Shown: piece by piece, positions 16,502-25,835 of the stretch
Position numbering within the stretch: position 1 is the stretch's first letter
Layout: each line of letters starts with the position of its first letter
Assembly: GCF_900129855.1 (NCBI RefSeq)
Contig: NZ_LT670819.1
Span: 2,294,001 to 2,358,000, forward strand
DNA length: 64,000 nucleotides
Origin: Streptomyces sp. 3214.6
GTDB taxonomy: Bacteria; Actinomycetota; Actinomycetes; Streptomycetales; Streptomycetaceae
Direction of reading: 5' to 3'
Position numbers and translations under genes: made by a program
The notes under the pieces: model-generated
The model's input: the letters and a program-made list of their open reading frames with translations, nothing else
Database searches by the model: none
What the model was told of the DNA's origin: nothing

Positions 16502-17251
16502 ATGCACAGGAAACCGTTTCCCCCCGCGCTGGTGGTGATCGCCCACGGCAGCCGCGATCCGCGGCATGCCAAGGCCGTCCATGCCCTGGTGCGGCGGGTA
16601 CGGTCGCTGCGGCCGGGGCTGCGGGCGGAGACCGGTTTCCTGGACTTCACCCTCCCGTCCGTGCACGGGGTGCTGGAGTCGCTTGCGGCGCAGGGCGTGC
16701 GGGACGTCGTGGCGCTGCCGCTGCTGCTGACCCGCGCGTTCCATGCCAAGGCGGACATCCCGGCGGTCCTGCGCGAGGCGCCGGCGCAGCTGCGCATCAG
16801 GCAGGCCGAGGTCCTCGGTCCCTCGCCGCTGCTGCTCGCCGCCCTGGAACGGCGGTTGTACGAGGCGGGGTTGACGCCCGCCGACAAGTCCTCGACCGGG
16901 GTCGTACTGGCCTCGGCGGGGTCCACGGACCCGGAGGCGATCGCAGTGATCGCAGAAATCGCGCGGGAGTGGCGGCGCACCGGTTGGTGTGCCGTGCGGC
17001 CTGCGTTCGCCTCCGCGTCTCTCCCGCGCACCGAGGACGCGGTCCGCGAACTGCGGGCACTGGGCTGCTCGCGGGTCGCCGTCGCACCGTACGTCCTGGC
17101 CCCCGGCTTTCTGCCGGACCGCATCGCGCGCGGCGCGGCGGAGGCGGACGTCCTGGCCGAGGTGCTGGGCCCGGCGCCGGAGGTGGCGCGGGTGCTGCTG
17201 GAGCGGTACGACGCGGCACGGACGCCGGCGCTGACGGCCGTCGGCGCCTGA
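16502..17251 (+). CDS. Sirohydrochlorin chelatase (CbiX/SirB-type)
   Basis: Inserts iron into sirohydrochlorin to give siroheme, the cofactor of sulfite reductase. The 249 residues show two CbiX-like halves: VVIAHGSRDPRHAKAV with catalytic His, LPLLLTRAFHAKADIP with the second metal-binding His, then VLASAGSTDPEA and VAPYVLAPGFLPDRIARGAAEA in the second half. In the second half the paired His residues are not kept, as in many long SirB proteins. It starts 11 nt after ssuC, so it likely shares the transcript. The genomic link to sirA argues for iron rather than cobalt. Confidence 0.85.
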   Translation: MHRKPFPPALVVIAHGSRDPRHAKAVHALVRRVRSLRPGLRAETGFLDFTLPSVHGVLESLAAQGVRDVVALPLLLTRAFHAKADIPAVLREAPAQLRIRQAEVLGPSPLLLAALERRLYEAGLTPADKSSTGVVLASAGSTDPEAIAVIAEIAREWRRTGWCAVRPAFASASLPRTEDAVRELRALGCSRVAVAPYVLAPGFLPDRIARGAAEADVLAEVLGPAPEVARVLLERYDAARTPALTAVGA

Positions 17252-17315
17252 CCGGCGGCGGAACGCCGTCAGCAACGCGGGCCCCCGCCGGCCCTCCCTG
17301 CAGCAGAGGTTCCGA

Positions 17316-18110
17316 TCAGGGGCATGCCGCCGTTCCGGTATCACCCGGCCGTGCGGCGGCGTCCGTCTCGTCGACCAGTCGGATCAGCTCCCCCACCGGC
17401 AGTGACCCCGGTGCCCGGCGTTCCCGTGCGAACCTGTTCGCAAGCCGTTGCAGCAACTCGTTCAACGGGGTCGGCACGCCGTGCAGGCGGCCGAGAAGCG
17501 CGATCTCGCCGTTGAGGTGGTCGGCCTTGATGCTGCCGGCGCCGCGGCTGAGGGACTGCCAGGACGAGCCGCCGCCGCGCGGGGCGCCGTCGAGCGGGAC
17601 GAGGGTGACCTTGTCTCCGCGTACCGCCTGCTGTTCCTCGGCGCCCGCGTACGCGATCCCGGCGGCGTGCAGCACGGCCTCGCCCTCGGCCCGCACGCGT
17701 TCGAACAGGGCCAGGGCCTCGGGGTCGCCGATCGGGCCGCTCACCGCTTCCAGGGCGTTGCCGAGGTTGGACAGCAGTTTCGCGTACTGCCAGCGGGAGA
17801 CGTCCGCTACGACCGGCGCCTCGAAGCGCGCCTTCTCCAGGTCGGCGGCGATACGGCGGGCCGTGTCGTCGGTGCCGTGCGGATACCGGCCGAGGTGGAG
17901 GATGCCGGTGAGCGGGGTGTCGGCGGCGGAGACGACGCCGGGTTCGACATGAGTGGCAGGCAGCCAGACGCAGACGCCGTAGACGTGCCGGAAGCGCCGG
18001 AGGGCCAGGCGCGGGCTCTCCACGCCGTTCTGCGCACAGACCAGCGGCAGCCGCTCGGCGGCCGTGCCGCCGCCCGCCGAACGTGCCCCCGACCGCCCCT
18101 GCTCCGATGA
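17316..18110 (-). pseudogene. panE: Ketopantoate reductase-like gene with internal deletion
   Basis: The C-terminal part is intact from LPLVCAQNGVESPRLALRRF through WQYAKLLSNLGNALEAVSG to the stop at 17316, and matches the 2-dehydropantoate 2-reductase (PanE/ApbA) fold. The N-terminal Rossmann start IIIGAGAVGGTFGG is found in another frame at about 18060-18110. The two join at GG..TAAERLPL without the expected NADPH-binding middle, so roughly 200 nt are missing and the frame is shifted. No convincing start codon remains; the palindromic repeat and IS relic lie directly upstream. NADPH binding should be lost. Confidence 0.7.
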
Positions 18111-18163
18111 TGATTTGACGCCCTCGCCTGCGTGCACGCAGACGATTCCGGTCCGCACCTCCC

Positions 18164-18201
18164 CCAACTCTCGGCTTCGCTCGAGCCGGGGGGACCCCCA
18201 T
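18164..18201. repeat. Dispersed palindromic repeat (REP-like), copy 2
   Basis: TCCCCCAACTCTCGGCTTCG continues into CTCGAGCCGGGGGGACCCCCAT. The core is identical to the copy inside tnpB at 1701-1742 except for single-base insertions. CGGCT and AGCCG can pair around TCGCTCG. It sits between the decayed panE start and the IS605-like relic. Confidence 0.8.
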
Positions 18202-18440
18202 CGCGGTGCCACCGTGGGTTCCTGCTTCACAGGCCCTTGCCCGCTCCCTGCGGGAGCTGGTCTTACATGGGCCTCCACAAGCGTTACTTTCCACCCGTCC
18301 GGCGGTAGGTCGGACAACTCCGTTGTCCGACAAGGCGTTCCTAGCCCTGGTGCCGCGCCCCTCCGGGCCGCTATGGCGAGGATGCCCTACACCTCCACCC
18401 TGAAGGGTGGAGCACTGGGCAAGCGTTCGGTAGCGCATGG
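18202..18440 (-). mobile_element. IS200/IS605-like non-coding relic with strong hairpins
   Basis: No coding frame is credible, but the block has three structured parts. CCACCCT and AGGGTGG form a hairpin at 18399-18415. GTCGGACAA and TTGTCCGAC form a perfect 9-bp stem with a CTCCG loop at 18309-18331. On the minus strand, GTGAAGCAGGAACCC appears near 18213-18227, a sequence I associate with the right end and guide-RNA scaffold of TnpB elements. The order suggests a tnpB-less remnant or a solo end including an omega-RNA-like segment. This is recognition from memory, not alignment. Confidence 0.45.
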
Positions 18441-18468
18441 GACGAGCCTCGCACAGTCGTGCGCGGGG

Positions 18469-19017
18469 TCAGGCTCGGGTCATCTCCACCAGTTTGACAA
18501 CGGTGTTCCAGTTCCGGGTCGTGGCGATGAGCCCCTTGGTGAGGCGGGGCCTGGACAGTTGCTCGGCGAGCTTGGAGCGGCCGAGACCGTCGGGGGCGTA
18601 CAGGTACAGGACGCGGTCGCCGAGGCGGAACTCCTCGGGGAGATGGGCGTCGCGGTCGATGCCGGCGTAGCGCTCCTCGTCGACGGGGGCGGAGAAGTAG
18701 GTGACGTGAAGCTGCTTGGCCTCGAGTTCGGCGGCCGGGAACGGACAGGCGTCGACAACCGCTTTCAGGAACGTGTGGTCGCGCACGACGACGTCGACAC
18801 CGAACCCGAAGTGTTTCTCGATGGCTGCCGTGATCTCGGCGGCGAGGCTTTCCTCGTTTCCGTGGGCGCTGGAGAAGACGGCCTGGCCGCTCTGGAGGTA
18901 GGTGCGCACATCGCCGAGGTCGAGGCCCTCCAGCAGGGTGCGCAGTTCGGCCATCGGGACCTTCTTGCTGCCGCCCACGTTGATGCCGCGCAGCAGGGCC
19001 GCGTACGTCGTCGTCAT
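18469..19017 (-). CDS. DUF1697 domain protein
   Basis: 182-residue protein with the DUF1697 hallmarks YAALLRGINVGGSKKVPMAELR and DVRTYLQSGQAVFSS near the N-terminus, then DRVLYLYAPDGLGRSKL and TTRNWNTVVKLVEM at the end. Biochemical function is not established for the family. ATG at 19017 gives the conserved MTTTYAALLRG start; GTG at 19023 is also in frame. No good ribosome site is visible, so the transcript may be leaderless. Confidence 0.85.
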   Translation of the reverse strand: MTTTYAALLRGINVGGSKKVPMAELRTLLEGLDLGDVRTYLQSGQAVFSSAHGNEESLAAEITAAIEKHFGFGVDVVVRDHTFLKAVVDACPFPAAELEAKQLHVTYFSAPVDEERYAGIDRDAHLPEEFRLGDRVLYLYAPDGLGRSKLAEQLSRPRLTKGLIATTRNWNTVVKLVEMTRA

Positions 19018-19283
19018 CCGCACACGATAAACGGCCGTGGCGCCCCATGGGGGTGGGCGCCTTCGCCGTCGGCCGGGACCCTGATCAGCAGCCCCGAGAT
19101 CTCCGGATAGATGTAGGGGGCCACTGTCCTCCCCAGCGGTGAGACGGCGGGGTCCGACGGGAGGAGTCGGGGGACCTGCAGGTCACCGGGCAGTACGACG
19201 AGAAGGCCTTATCCAGCCCATACCTTCGAATCAAAAGGTGGCGGCAGGGGGCTGTCACCGCATCACAAGGGGGCAGGCCCGTC

Positions 19284-21551
19284 ATGGGGAACGGAGACAC
19301 ACGGGTGCGGGGCATCGCCGCGCGGGCCGGCGGCTGGAGCGCCCGGCACCGATGGGCCGCCGTCGGGATCTGGGTACTGTTCGTCGTCCTGGCCATGGGG
19401 ATCGGCTCGGCGGCGGGCACGGTCAAGGTCAAGGACAGTGACCAGTTGTCGGGCGAGACCCACACGGCCGCCCGGATCATCGAGGACGCCGGGATCGAGG
19501 AGCCGGCCAGTGAGACCGTCCTCATCCAGTCGAAGGACGGTTCCGTCAAGGCCACGGACGCCGAGTTCAAGGCGGCCGTCGCCGCAGTCGTCAAGGCCGT
19601 CGACGGGACGGGCGCGGTCACCGACGTGACCTCGCCGTACGACTCGCACACGATCTCCAAGGACGGCCGCAGTGCGCTCGTCCAGTTCGACATGCGGGGC
19701 GACTCCGACACCGCGGGCGACCGGGTCGAGCCGGTGCTCAAGGCCGTCGAGGGTGTCGGGAAGGAGCACTCCTCGCTGCGGATCGAGGAGATCGGCGGCG
19801 CCAGCATGATGAAGACCTTCAACGACGCGTTCGGCGACGACTTCCAGCAGGCCGAGTACTCCGCCGTGCCGGTGGCGCTGGGCATCCTGCTGATCGCCTT
19901 CGGCGCGCTGGTGGCGGCGCTGCTGCCGGTGGCGCTCGCGATGACCGCGATCATGGCGACGATGGGTCTGATGAGCATCGTCAGCCACATCCAGCCGATG
20001 GACGACCAGGCGAGCTCCGTGATGCTGCTGGTCGGTCTGGCCGTGGGCGTCGACTACTGCCTGTTCTACCTGCGCCGGGAGCGCGAGGAGCGGGCCGCGG
20101 GACGTGATCCGGAAACCGCTCTCAGGATCGCCGCGGCGACCAGCGGCCGGGCTGTGATCGTCTCCGGTGTCACAGTGTGCGTGGCCATGGCGGGCATGAT
20201 GTTCACCGGGCTCGCCACGTTCCAGGCGATGGGTCTGGCCTCTTTGATGGTGGTCGCCGTCGCCATGGTCGGTTCGGTGACCGTTCTCCCGGCGTTGCTG
20301 TCGCTGCTCGGCGAGCGGGTGGAGAAGGGGCGCATTCCGTTTCTGCACCCGGACAAGCGCCGCAAGAAGGCGGGTGGCCGGCGGGCCGCGGAGGGCAGCC
20401 GGTTCTGGAGCGCCGTCCTCAAGGTCGTCCTCGCCAAGCCGGCCGTCTCGCTGGTCGTCGCGGCCGGTGCGTTGCTCGCGATCGCCGCTCCGGCAGTGGG
20501 CATGAAGACGCAGAACCTGACGCTGGACCAGGAGTTCGGCGACTCGCTGCCCATCGTGCAGACCTACAACCGGGTCAACGACGCCTTCCCGGGCGGTTCC
20601 GAGCCCGCCGAAGTGATCGTCAAGGCGGCCGACATCAACGCCGCCGAGGTGAAGACCGCGCTGGAACAGTTCAAGGAGCAGGCGGTCAGCTCGGGCGCCT
20701 CCCGGGGCCCCGTCGAGATCAAGCTGCACGACGCGCAGAACGTCGCCTACGTGTACGTTCCGCTGGTCGGCGGCTCCGACCTGGACAAGGCGGGTGCCAG
20801 CCTGGACAAGTTGCGCGACGAGGTGCGGCCCGCGACGCTCGGCAAGGTCGAGGGCCTGCAGGCGCCGATCACCGGACAGGTGGCGGGTTCGCAGGACTTC
20901 AACGACCAGTTGGGCGGAGCCGTCGCCCCCGTCTTCGCGTTCGTCGTGGTCTTCGCCTTCCTGCTGATGCTGCTGTCGTTCAGGTCGCTGACGATCGCGG
21001 TCACCTCGATCGCGCTCAACCTGCTGTCGGTGGGCGCGGCGTACGGCATCCTCGTGGCCGTCTTCCAGCACGGCTGGGGCGCGTCGCTGGTGGGCGCGGA
21101 GGGCGTCGGCGCCATCATCACCTGGCTGCCGCTCTTCCTCTTCGTGATCCTGTTCGGCCTGTCGATGGACTACCACGTGTTCGTCGTCTCGCGGATCCGC
21201 GAGGCGCGGATGCGGGGCCGTACGACGAACGAGGCCATCGAGCACGGTGTCGTGACCACGGCGGGTGTGGTGACCAGTGCCGCCGTCATCATGGTGGCCG
21301 TGTTCGCGATCTTCGGGACGCTGTCCATGCAGTCCATGAAGCAGATGGGTGTCGGTCTGGCGGCCGCGGTCCTGATCGACGCGACGATCATTCGGGGTGT
21401 GCTGCTCCCGGCCGTCATGGCACTGCTCGGCGAGCGCAACTGGTACCTGCCGAAGTGGCTGCATCGGATGCCCGACCTCACGCACGACGAGTCGCCGGAG
21501 ACGCTCACGCCGGTGGCCCGGGACGACGAGGGCGAGCCGCTGAGGGTCTGA
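19284..21551 (+). CDS. MMPL-family membrane transporter
   Basis: 755-residue RND-superfamily exporter of the MMPL type, likely moving lipids or hydrophobic metabolites. Two repeats each hold one large external domain followed by five to six helices. The first has WAAVGIWVLFVVLAMGIGSA, LPVALAMTAIMATMGLMSIV and the motif LLVGLAVGVDYCLFYLRREREE; the second has FVVVFAFLLMLLSFRSL and LFVILFGLSMDYHVFVVSRIREAR. The D-Y pairs in GVDYCLF and SMDYHVF are the proton-relay signature. No regulator is adjacent. It converges on the glycosyltransferase across a shared terminator. Confidence 0.92.
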   Translation: MGNGDTRVRGIAARAGGWSARHRWAAVGIWVLFVVLAMGIGSAAGTVKVKDSDQLSGETHTAARIIEDAGIEEPASETVLIQSKDGSVKATDAEFKAAVAAVVKAVDGTGAVTDVTSPYDSHTISKDGRSALVQFDMRGDSDTAGDRVEPVLKAVEGVGKEHSSLRIEEIGGASMMKTFNDAFGDDFQQAEYSAVPVALGILLIAFGALVAALLPVALAMTAIMATMGLMSIVSHIQPMDDQASSVMLLVGLAVGVDYCLFYLRREREERAAGRDPETALRIAAATSGRAVIVSGVTVCVAMAGMMFTGLATFQAMGLASLMVVAVAMVGSVTVLPALLSLLGERVEKGRIPFLHPDKRRKKAGGRRAAEGSRFWSAVLKVVLAKPAVSLVVAAGALLAIAAPAVGMKTQNLTLDQEFGDSLPIVQTYNRVNDAFPGGSEPAEVIVKAADINAAEVKTALEQFKEQAVSSGASRGPVEIKLHDAQNVAYVYVPLVGGSDLDKAGASLDKLRDEVRPATLGKVEGLQAPITGQVAGSQDFNDQLGGAVAPVFAFVVVFAFLLMLLSFRSLTIAVTSIALNLLSVGAAYGILVAVFQHGWGASLVGAEGVGAIITWLPLFLFVILFGLSMDYHVFVVSRIREARMRGRTTNEAIEHGVVTTAGVVTSAAVIMVAVFAIFGTLSMQSMKQMGVGLAAAVLIDATIIRGVLLPAVMALLGERNWYLPKWLHRMPDLTHDESPETLTPVARDDEGEPLRV

Positions 21552-21609
21552 CGGTCAGAGAACCAACCCGCTTGATCGATCGCCAGCGGCAGCCGAACCG
21601 CCTGGAACC

Positions 21610-21652
21610 GAGGGCCCGTTGACTATTGGGGTAGTCGACGGGCCCTCATTTT
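21610..21652. terminator. Bidirectional rho-independent terminator
   Basis: GAGGGCCCGTTGACTA at 21610-21625 pairs with TAGTCGACGGGCCCTC at 21632-21647 (16 bp, one T-G wobble) around TTGGGG, followed by ATTTTCC. It lies between the convergent MMPL and glycosyltransferase genes and would stop transcription from both sides. Confidence 0.85.
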
Positions 21653-21658
21653 CCATTC

Positions 21659-22855
21659 TCAGCCGGGCAGTTCGGCCTCGATGAGGTCCGCCGCCCGACA
21701 GGTGCCGCCCTCGTCGGCCATCTCCGCCCGGATCCCCTGGAGCCGGACGGTGACCTCCGGGTCGTCGACGAGGGCGAGGGCGGCCTCCCGCAGGGTCTCG
21801 GCCGTCGCGTCCGAGGTGGCGATGTGCCGGGCCACCCCGAGCCCCTGCAGCACGTCCGCGTTGCCGAACTGGTCGACGGCCTGCGGTACGGCGATCATCG
21901 GTGTGGCCGTGGCGAGCCCCTCCTGACTGCCGCCGGCGCCGGCGTGCGTGACGAACAGGTCGGCCTGCCTCAGCACCGCCAACTGCGGTACCCAGGACCG
22001 TACTTCGACGTTGTCGGGTACGACGCCCAGCGCGGCGGGGTCGACGTGCCGGCCGATCTGGAGCACGAGGTGCCAGCCGGGCAGTCCGCCGAAGGCCCGC
22101 ACGCACTCCCGGTAGAAGTCCGGCCGGTCGGTGAAGGTCGAGCCCAGCGAGACGAGTACGACCTTCTCCGCGCCGGCGGGCCGGGGCCAGTCGCCCTCGG
22201 ACACGCGGTCGCCCTGGCAGGCGCCGACGAACGTGTACACGCTTTCGTCGACCCGATCGGCGTGCGGCTGCAACGCTCGGGGGATCAGCACGAGGGAGCG
22301 GGCGGGGTGGCCGGCGAAGTCGTCGGGGTGCTCGGTGATCCCGTTCTCCTCCAGCCAGGCGTGGAAACGGGCGTAGTAAGCCTTTCCGCGCTCTGTCTTC
22401 CTCGGCTCGGCCCACAGCGGTTCGGCGACCTCCTTCTCATAGCCCTTCCAGGCGACGAGGTTGGGCGAGAGGGAGATCGCCGGGACGTCCCAGCGGCGGG
22501 CGAGGACGCGGGCCGGGTAGGAGGTGATGTCGTACAGGACGAGGTCCGGCTCGTCCCCGTCGTAGGTCTCGATCAGCTGGGGCAGTGCCTGGATCGCGTC
22601 GGCGAGGAAGGGTTCCACGTTGTCCAGGAGGGTGTCTCCCCAGGCGGAGGGGTCGTCGTCGGGTGAGGGCAGGGTCGAGTGCCACGGCTTGACCTCGGCA
22701 CCGGTTCCGGCGACCTTGTCGGCGAGGACGGGCGGGATCGCGTACGTCACCCGGTGCCCACGCGCGACGAGTTCGCGGATCACCTCGAGGCTCGGGTTCA
22801 CGTGACCGTGGGCGGCGATGGAGAACATGGCGATATGGGCGGGGCGACTGGTCAT
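21659..22855 (-). CDS. mgt: Macrolide-inactivating glycosyltransferase
   Basis: GT1-family enzyme of the Mgt/OleI/OleD class that transfers glucose from UDP-glucose to the desosamine 2'-OH of macrolides, giving self-protection. The 398 residues show [20 protein letters not shown] with the catalytic His, [19 protein letters not shown], and the nucleotide-sugar motif [19 protein letters not shown] followed by QAVDQFGNA. It closely resembles S. lividans Mgt in pattern. ATG at 22855 is 8 nt from the promoter -10, suggesting a leaderless mRNA. No macrolide biosynthesis genes are in the window, so it acts as a stand-alone resistance or detoxification gene. Confidence 0.92.
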   Translation of the reverse strand: MTSRPAHIAMFSIAAHGHVNPSLEVIRELVARGHRVTYAIPPVLADKVAGTGAEVKPWHSTLPSPDDDPSAWGDTLLDNVEPFLADAIQALPQLIETYDGDEPDLVLYDITSYPARVLARRWDVPAISLSPNLVAWKGYEKEVAEPLWAEPRKTERGKAYYARFHAWLEENGITEHPDDFAGHPARSLVLIPRALQPHADRVDESVYTFVGACQGDRVSEGDWPRPAGAEKVVLVSLGSTFTDRPDFYRECVRAFGGLPGWHLVLQIGRHVDPAALGVVPDNVEVRSWVPQLAVLRQADLFVTHAGAGGSQEGLATATPMIAVPQAVDQFGNADVLQGLGVARHIATSDATAETLREAALALVDDPEVTVRLQGIRAEMADEGGTCRAADLIEAELPG

Positions 22856-22862
22856 GTCGACG

Positions 22863-22892
22863 ACCGTAGGCGAGACGATACGTCTCGTGCAA
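22863..22892 (-). promoter_or_regulatory. Promoter with dyad operator for mgt
   Basis: Minus-strand -35 TTGCAC (22892-22887) and -10 TACGGT (22868-22863) are 18 nt apart. The spacer contains CGAGACGATACGTCTCG at 22871-22887, a perfect 7-bp dyad around ATA. A second palindrome, CAATTCAATTG (22890-22900), covers the -35 edge. This layout fits repression by a dimeric TetR- or GntR-type protein; none is encoded next door. Confidence 0.65.
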
Positions 22893-22949
22893 TTCAATTG
22901 AGCGGGTCGGCGACCTGCCCGGTCGAGAGGCCGGGGCAAGGGGCGCGGT

Positions 22950-23567
22950 TCACAGGCCGGGGCAACCCGCGCCGGATCCCTCGACGCTGTGGCCGGCCGC
23001 GGTCGTCACGGTCACGGTCACCGTCTTGATCTCGGGGCCGACGGTGCGGCGGGCGTCGACGGCCGTGCAGATCAGCTGTGCCGCGGCGAGTTCGGTCAAC
23101 TCGTCGGTGACGGAGGTCAGTTGGATCGCCACTTTGTCCTCACGCGTGGTCACCCGCACGGAGGCCGACTCCGCGCCCTCGGTGGCGGGGGCCACGGACG
23201 GATCCGTGGTGGGTACTCCGGGCTGCTCGGTGGCAGGGGCAGCATTCAGGAAGCCCGACCAGGAGTACATCTGTGGCAGCAGCGTGGTCAGGCTCTTCGC
23301 CCGTTCCACGTCCGTCGGTCCCGAAAGGAGCGCCTCCACGGCCGACTCGACGTCGACCTGTCCGGCGACCTTGCGGGGGACGGCGACCAGGGCGCCGTCG
23401 GCGACGAGGTAGACCCGTACCGTCGGCACGATCCCGTGGGCGGGTCCGCCCGCCTCCACCACGCCGGTCGAGGGAATGCCGCAGGAGACCAGCGTGCACA
23501 GGCCCGGGACGCACAGGAGCACGGCTCGGGACACCACTCGGGACGCAGCTCGGCGTACGGCTCTCAC
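22950..23567 (-). CDS. Lipoprotein with GerMN-like region, partner of two-component system
   Basis: 205-residue lipoprotein. The signal peptide ends in [15 protein letters not shown] with the lipobox Cys at about residue 29. The segment [18 protein letters not shown] followed by [24 protein letters not shown] resembles the GerMN domain found in actinobacterial LpqB-type lipoproteins. ATG 23567 overlaps the kinase stop by 4 nt, so kinase and lipoprotein are coupled. As in the cseA-cseBC idea, an anchored lipoprotein could modulate the kinase sensor domain, but that is inference. Confidence 0.78.
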   Translation of the reverse strand: MRAVRRAASRVVSRAVLLCVPGLCTLVSCGIPSTGVVEAGGPAHGIVPTVRVYLVADGALVAVPRKVAGQVDVESAVEALLSGPTDVERAKSLTTLLPQMYSWSGFLNAAPATEQPGVPTTDPSVAPATEGAESASVRVTTREDKVAIQLTSVTDELTELAAAQLICTAVDARRTVGPEIKTVTVTVTTAAGHSVEGSGAGCPGL

Positions 23568-25066
23568 GGTCGCGCCTCCTCGGTCGACTCGTCCCGCCGC
23601 AGCGGGAGTTCCACGATGAAGACGGCGCCGCCCTCCGGCCGGTTCGCCGCCCGGACGGTGCCGCCGTGCATCCGGACGTTCTCCTCGGTGATCGCCAGTC
23701 CCAGGCCGCTGCCCTCGGTCCGGGAGCGTGCGGCGTCCGACTTGTAGAAGCGTTCGAAGACATACGGCAGCACGCTGTCGGGGATGCCGGGCCCGCTGTC
23801 CGCCACCTCGATGACTGCCCGCCGCCCGCCCCCGGGCACCTCGTCCCCGGACAGGCGCAACCGGACCGGCCGGGCGCCGTGCCGCAGGGCGTTGCCGACC
23901 AGGTTGGCGACGACGACGTCGAGGCGGCGCGGGTCGACGCGTCCGCGCAGCGCGTCCGGCGCCGGCAGCACGGCGTCCACCGTGTCGGTCCAGCCGCGGG
24001 AGGCGAGGGTGCGCCGGAGGGATTCGGCGAGGTCGATCTCGTCCAGGTGCAGGACCGCCGCGCCCGCGTCGAAGCGGGAGATCTCCATCAGGTCGTCGAC
24101 CAGTCGGGCCAGTTTCACGGTCTCCTCGCTGATCAGCCGGACCGCGGTGGCGGTGTCCGGGTCGAGGCGGACGGCGTCCTCGTCGAGGACGTCGGTGACG
24201 GCCGACATGGCGGCCAGCGGAGTGCGCAACTCGTGCGAGACGTCGGCGGCGAAACGACGGGCCCGGGCTTCCATGCCGCGCAGTTCGGCCACCGACTCCT
24301 CCAGGGCGGCGGCCGTCTCGTTGAACGTGTACGACAGTTCGGCGAGTTCGTCGGAGCCGTCGACGGCGAGCCGGGTGTCCAGCCGGCCCTCGGCGATGCT
24401 GCGGGTGGCGTGCCGCAGCGCGCGCACCGGCCGCAGCACCCCGCGGGCAGCGAGCAGCGCGAGCAGGACGGCGAGGACCAGCGCGGGGACGGCGGCCCGC
24501 TCCACGGCGGTGACCAGGGCGTCGACGTAGGCCTTTTCGGTGGTCTGCGGCACCGTCAGGAACACCTTCACGCCGGAGAGGGGAGCTGCGCCCGAGGGGT
24601 CGGCGTGGGCGAAGGCGACCGACATGCCGACGAGGAGCGCCGTGTGGTCCGCGCGGTTGACGCGCTGGAAGACGGTGGCCGAGCTGGAGTTCACGGCCTC
24701 CCGCACGGCGGGCGTCAGCTCCTCGAACGGGTCGTCGGGCACGGAGGTGGCCTGAAGGCCACGGTAGGCGACCAGCACCCGCCAGGAACCCGACTGTTCG
24801 GCGCCGGCCACGTCGGCCGCGAACCGACGCAGTTCGGCCTTGTCGGGCGGGAAGGCGAGGTCGGGGGCGAGCCGGGTCACCTGGGTGCGCAGCAGTTTGA
24901 TCACGGTGTCCTGGCTCTGCTGGAGCACGCCGGTGCGCGCCTCCCTGAAGGTGAGCGCGCCGGTGGTGGTGGCGCTGACGGCGGCCACGAGCGCGAACGC
25001 CACCACCAACCGCACCCGCAGGCCGCGCAGTCGGTGGGTGCGGAAACGTGTTCCCAGGGCTCTCAC
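23564..25066 (-). CDS. Sensor histidine kinase
   Basis: 500-residue membrane kinase. A first transmembrane helix (VRLVVAFALVAAVSATTTGALTF) precedes a long extracellular sensor, then a second helix (ALVLAVLLALLAARGVL), a HAMP domain, and HisKA with ADVSHELRTPLAAMSAV where His is the phospho-acceptor. HATPase boxes follow: VVANLVGNALRHGARP (N), VIEVADSGPGIPDSV (G1), EGSGLGLAITEENVRMHGG (G2). GTG at 25066 gives a GTGA overlap with the regulator stop. The signal is unknown; cognate regulator and lipoprotein are adjacent. Confidence 0.93.
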   Translation of the reverse strand: MRALGTRFRTHRLRGLRVRLVVAFALVAAVSATTTGALTFREARTGVLQQSQDTVIKLLRTQVTRLAPDLAFPPDKAELRRFAADVAGAEQSGSWRVLVAYRGLQATSVPDDPFEELTPAVREAVNSSSATVFQRVNRADHTALLVGMSVAFAHADPSGAAPLSGVKVFLTVPQTTEKAYVDALVTAVERAAVPALVLAVLLALLAARGVLRPVRALRHATRSIAEGRLDTRLAVDGSDELAELSYTFNETAAALEESVAELRGMEARARRFAADVSHELRTPLAAMSAVTDVLDEDAVRLDPDTATAVRLISEETVKLARLVDDLMEISRFDAGAAVLHLDEIDLAESLRRTLASRGWTDTVDAVLPAPDALRGRVDPRRLDVVVANLVGNALRHGARPVRLRLSGDEVPGGGRRAVIEVADSGPGIPDSVLPYVFERFYKSDAARSRTEGSGLGLAITEENVRMHGGTVRAANRPEGGAVFIVELPLRRDESTEEARP

Positions 25067-25758
25067 CGGGCGGCGAACCGGTAGCCGAAACCGCGTACGG
25101 TCTGGATGTGCCGGGGCTCGCGCGGGGGTTCGCCCAGCTTGGCGCGCAGTCGCTTCACGCAGGCGTCCACCAGCCGCGCGTCGCCGTGGTAGCTGTGTTG
25201 CCAGACGGCTTCCAGGAGCTGCTGCCTGCTGAACACCTGGCCGGGCGAGGCGGACAGGGTCAGCAACAGCCGCAGTTCGGAGGGGGCGAGGGCGACCGGC
25301 GTCCCCTGCCAGGTGACCGACAGTCCGGCGCGGTCGATGGCGAGGTCGCCGTAGGTGTCGATCTTCGGGATGCCGGCCTCGGCGGGTGCGCCGCCGCCCG
25401 CCCGGCGCAGGACGGCGCGGATACGGGCCTGGAGCACCTGGGCCCGCACGGGCTTGACCACATAGTCGTCGGCCCCCGCCTCCAGACCGACAACGATGTC
25501 CTCGTCGTCGCCCCGCGCGGTCGCCATGATGATCGGCAGCGTCTGGTCCAGGTCGCGCATCCGCCGGCACACGTCCAGGCCGGTCATGCCGGGCAGCATC
25601 AGGTCCAGCACCACGACGTCCGGCCGGAAGGAGCGCAGCCGGTTCAGGCCGTCCTCCCCGGTCTCGGCGGCGGCGACCTCGTGGCCCTGACGGCGCAGCG
25701 CGAGGCCGACGCCGTTCCGCACGGCGCGGTCGTCCTCGATCAGCAGTACTCGTGGCAT
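25063..25758 (-). CDS. OmpR-family response regulator
   Basis: 231-residue regulator. The receiver domain has the acidic pair at residues 9-10 (IEDD), phospho-acceptor Asp52 (VVLDLMLPG), and Lys near 103 (DYVVKPVRA). The winged-helix output domain follows, with LAPSELRLLLTLSASPGQVFSRQQLLEAVW and RHIQTVRGFGYRF. ATG 25758 (MPRVLLIEDD) is the natural start; an in-frame upstream start at 25833 would add an unconserved tail. Two sets of 11-bp direct repeats lie upstream and are probable binding sites. Confidence 0.93.
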   Translation of the reverse strand: MPRVLLIEDDRAVRNGVGLALRRQGHEVAAAETGEDGLNRLRSFRPDVVVLDLMLPGMTGLDVCRRMRDLDQTLPIIMATARGDDEDIVVGLEAGADDYVVKPVRAQVLQARIRAVLRRAGGGAPAEAGIPKIDTYGDLAIDRAGLSVTWQGTPVALAPSELRLLLTLSASPGQVFSRQQLLEAVWQHSYHGDARLVDACVKRLRAKLGEPPREPRHIQTVRGFGYRFAAR

Positions 25759-25835
25759 GAGCACAGTATCGATAGACCGTCGGCCCCTTCGGGCCACTGT
25801 TACCGGATGATCACATAAACCCATGCCGGTCACGT

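Noticed and set aside
19263..21485. 740-codon minus-strand frame over the MMPL gene
   Set aside because: His/Arg/Gln-rich antisense shadow of a clear transporter gene.
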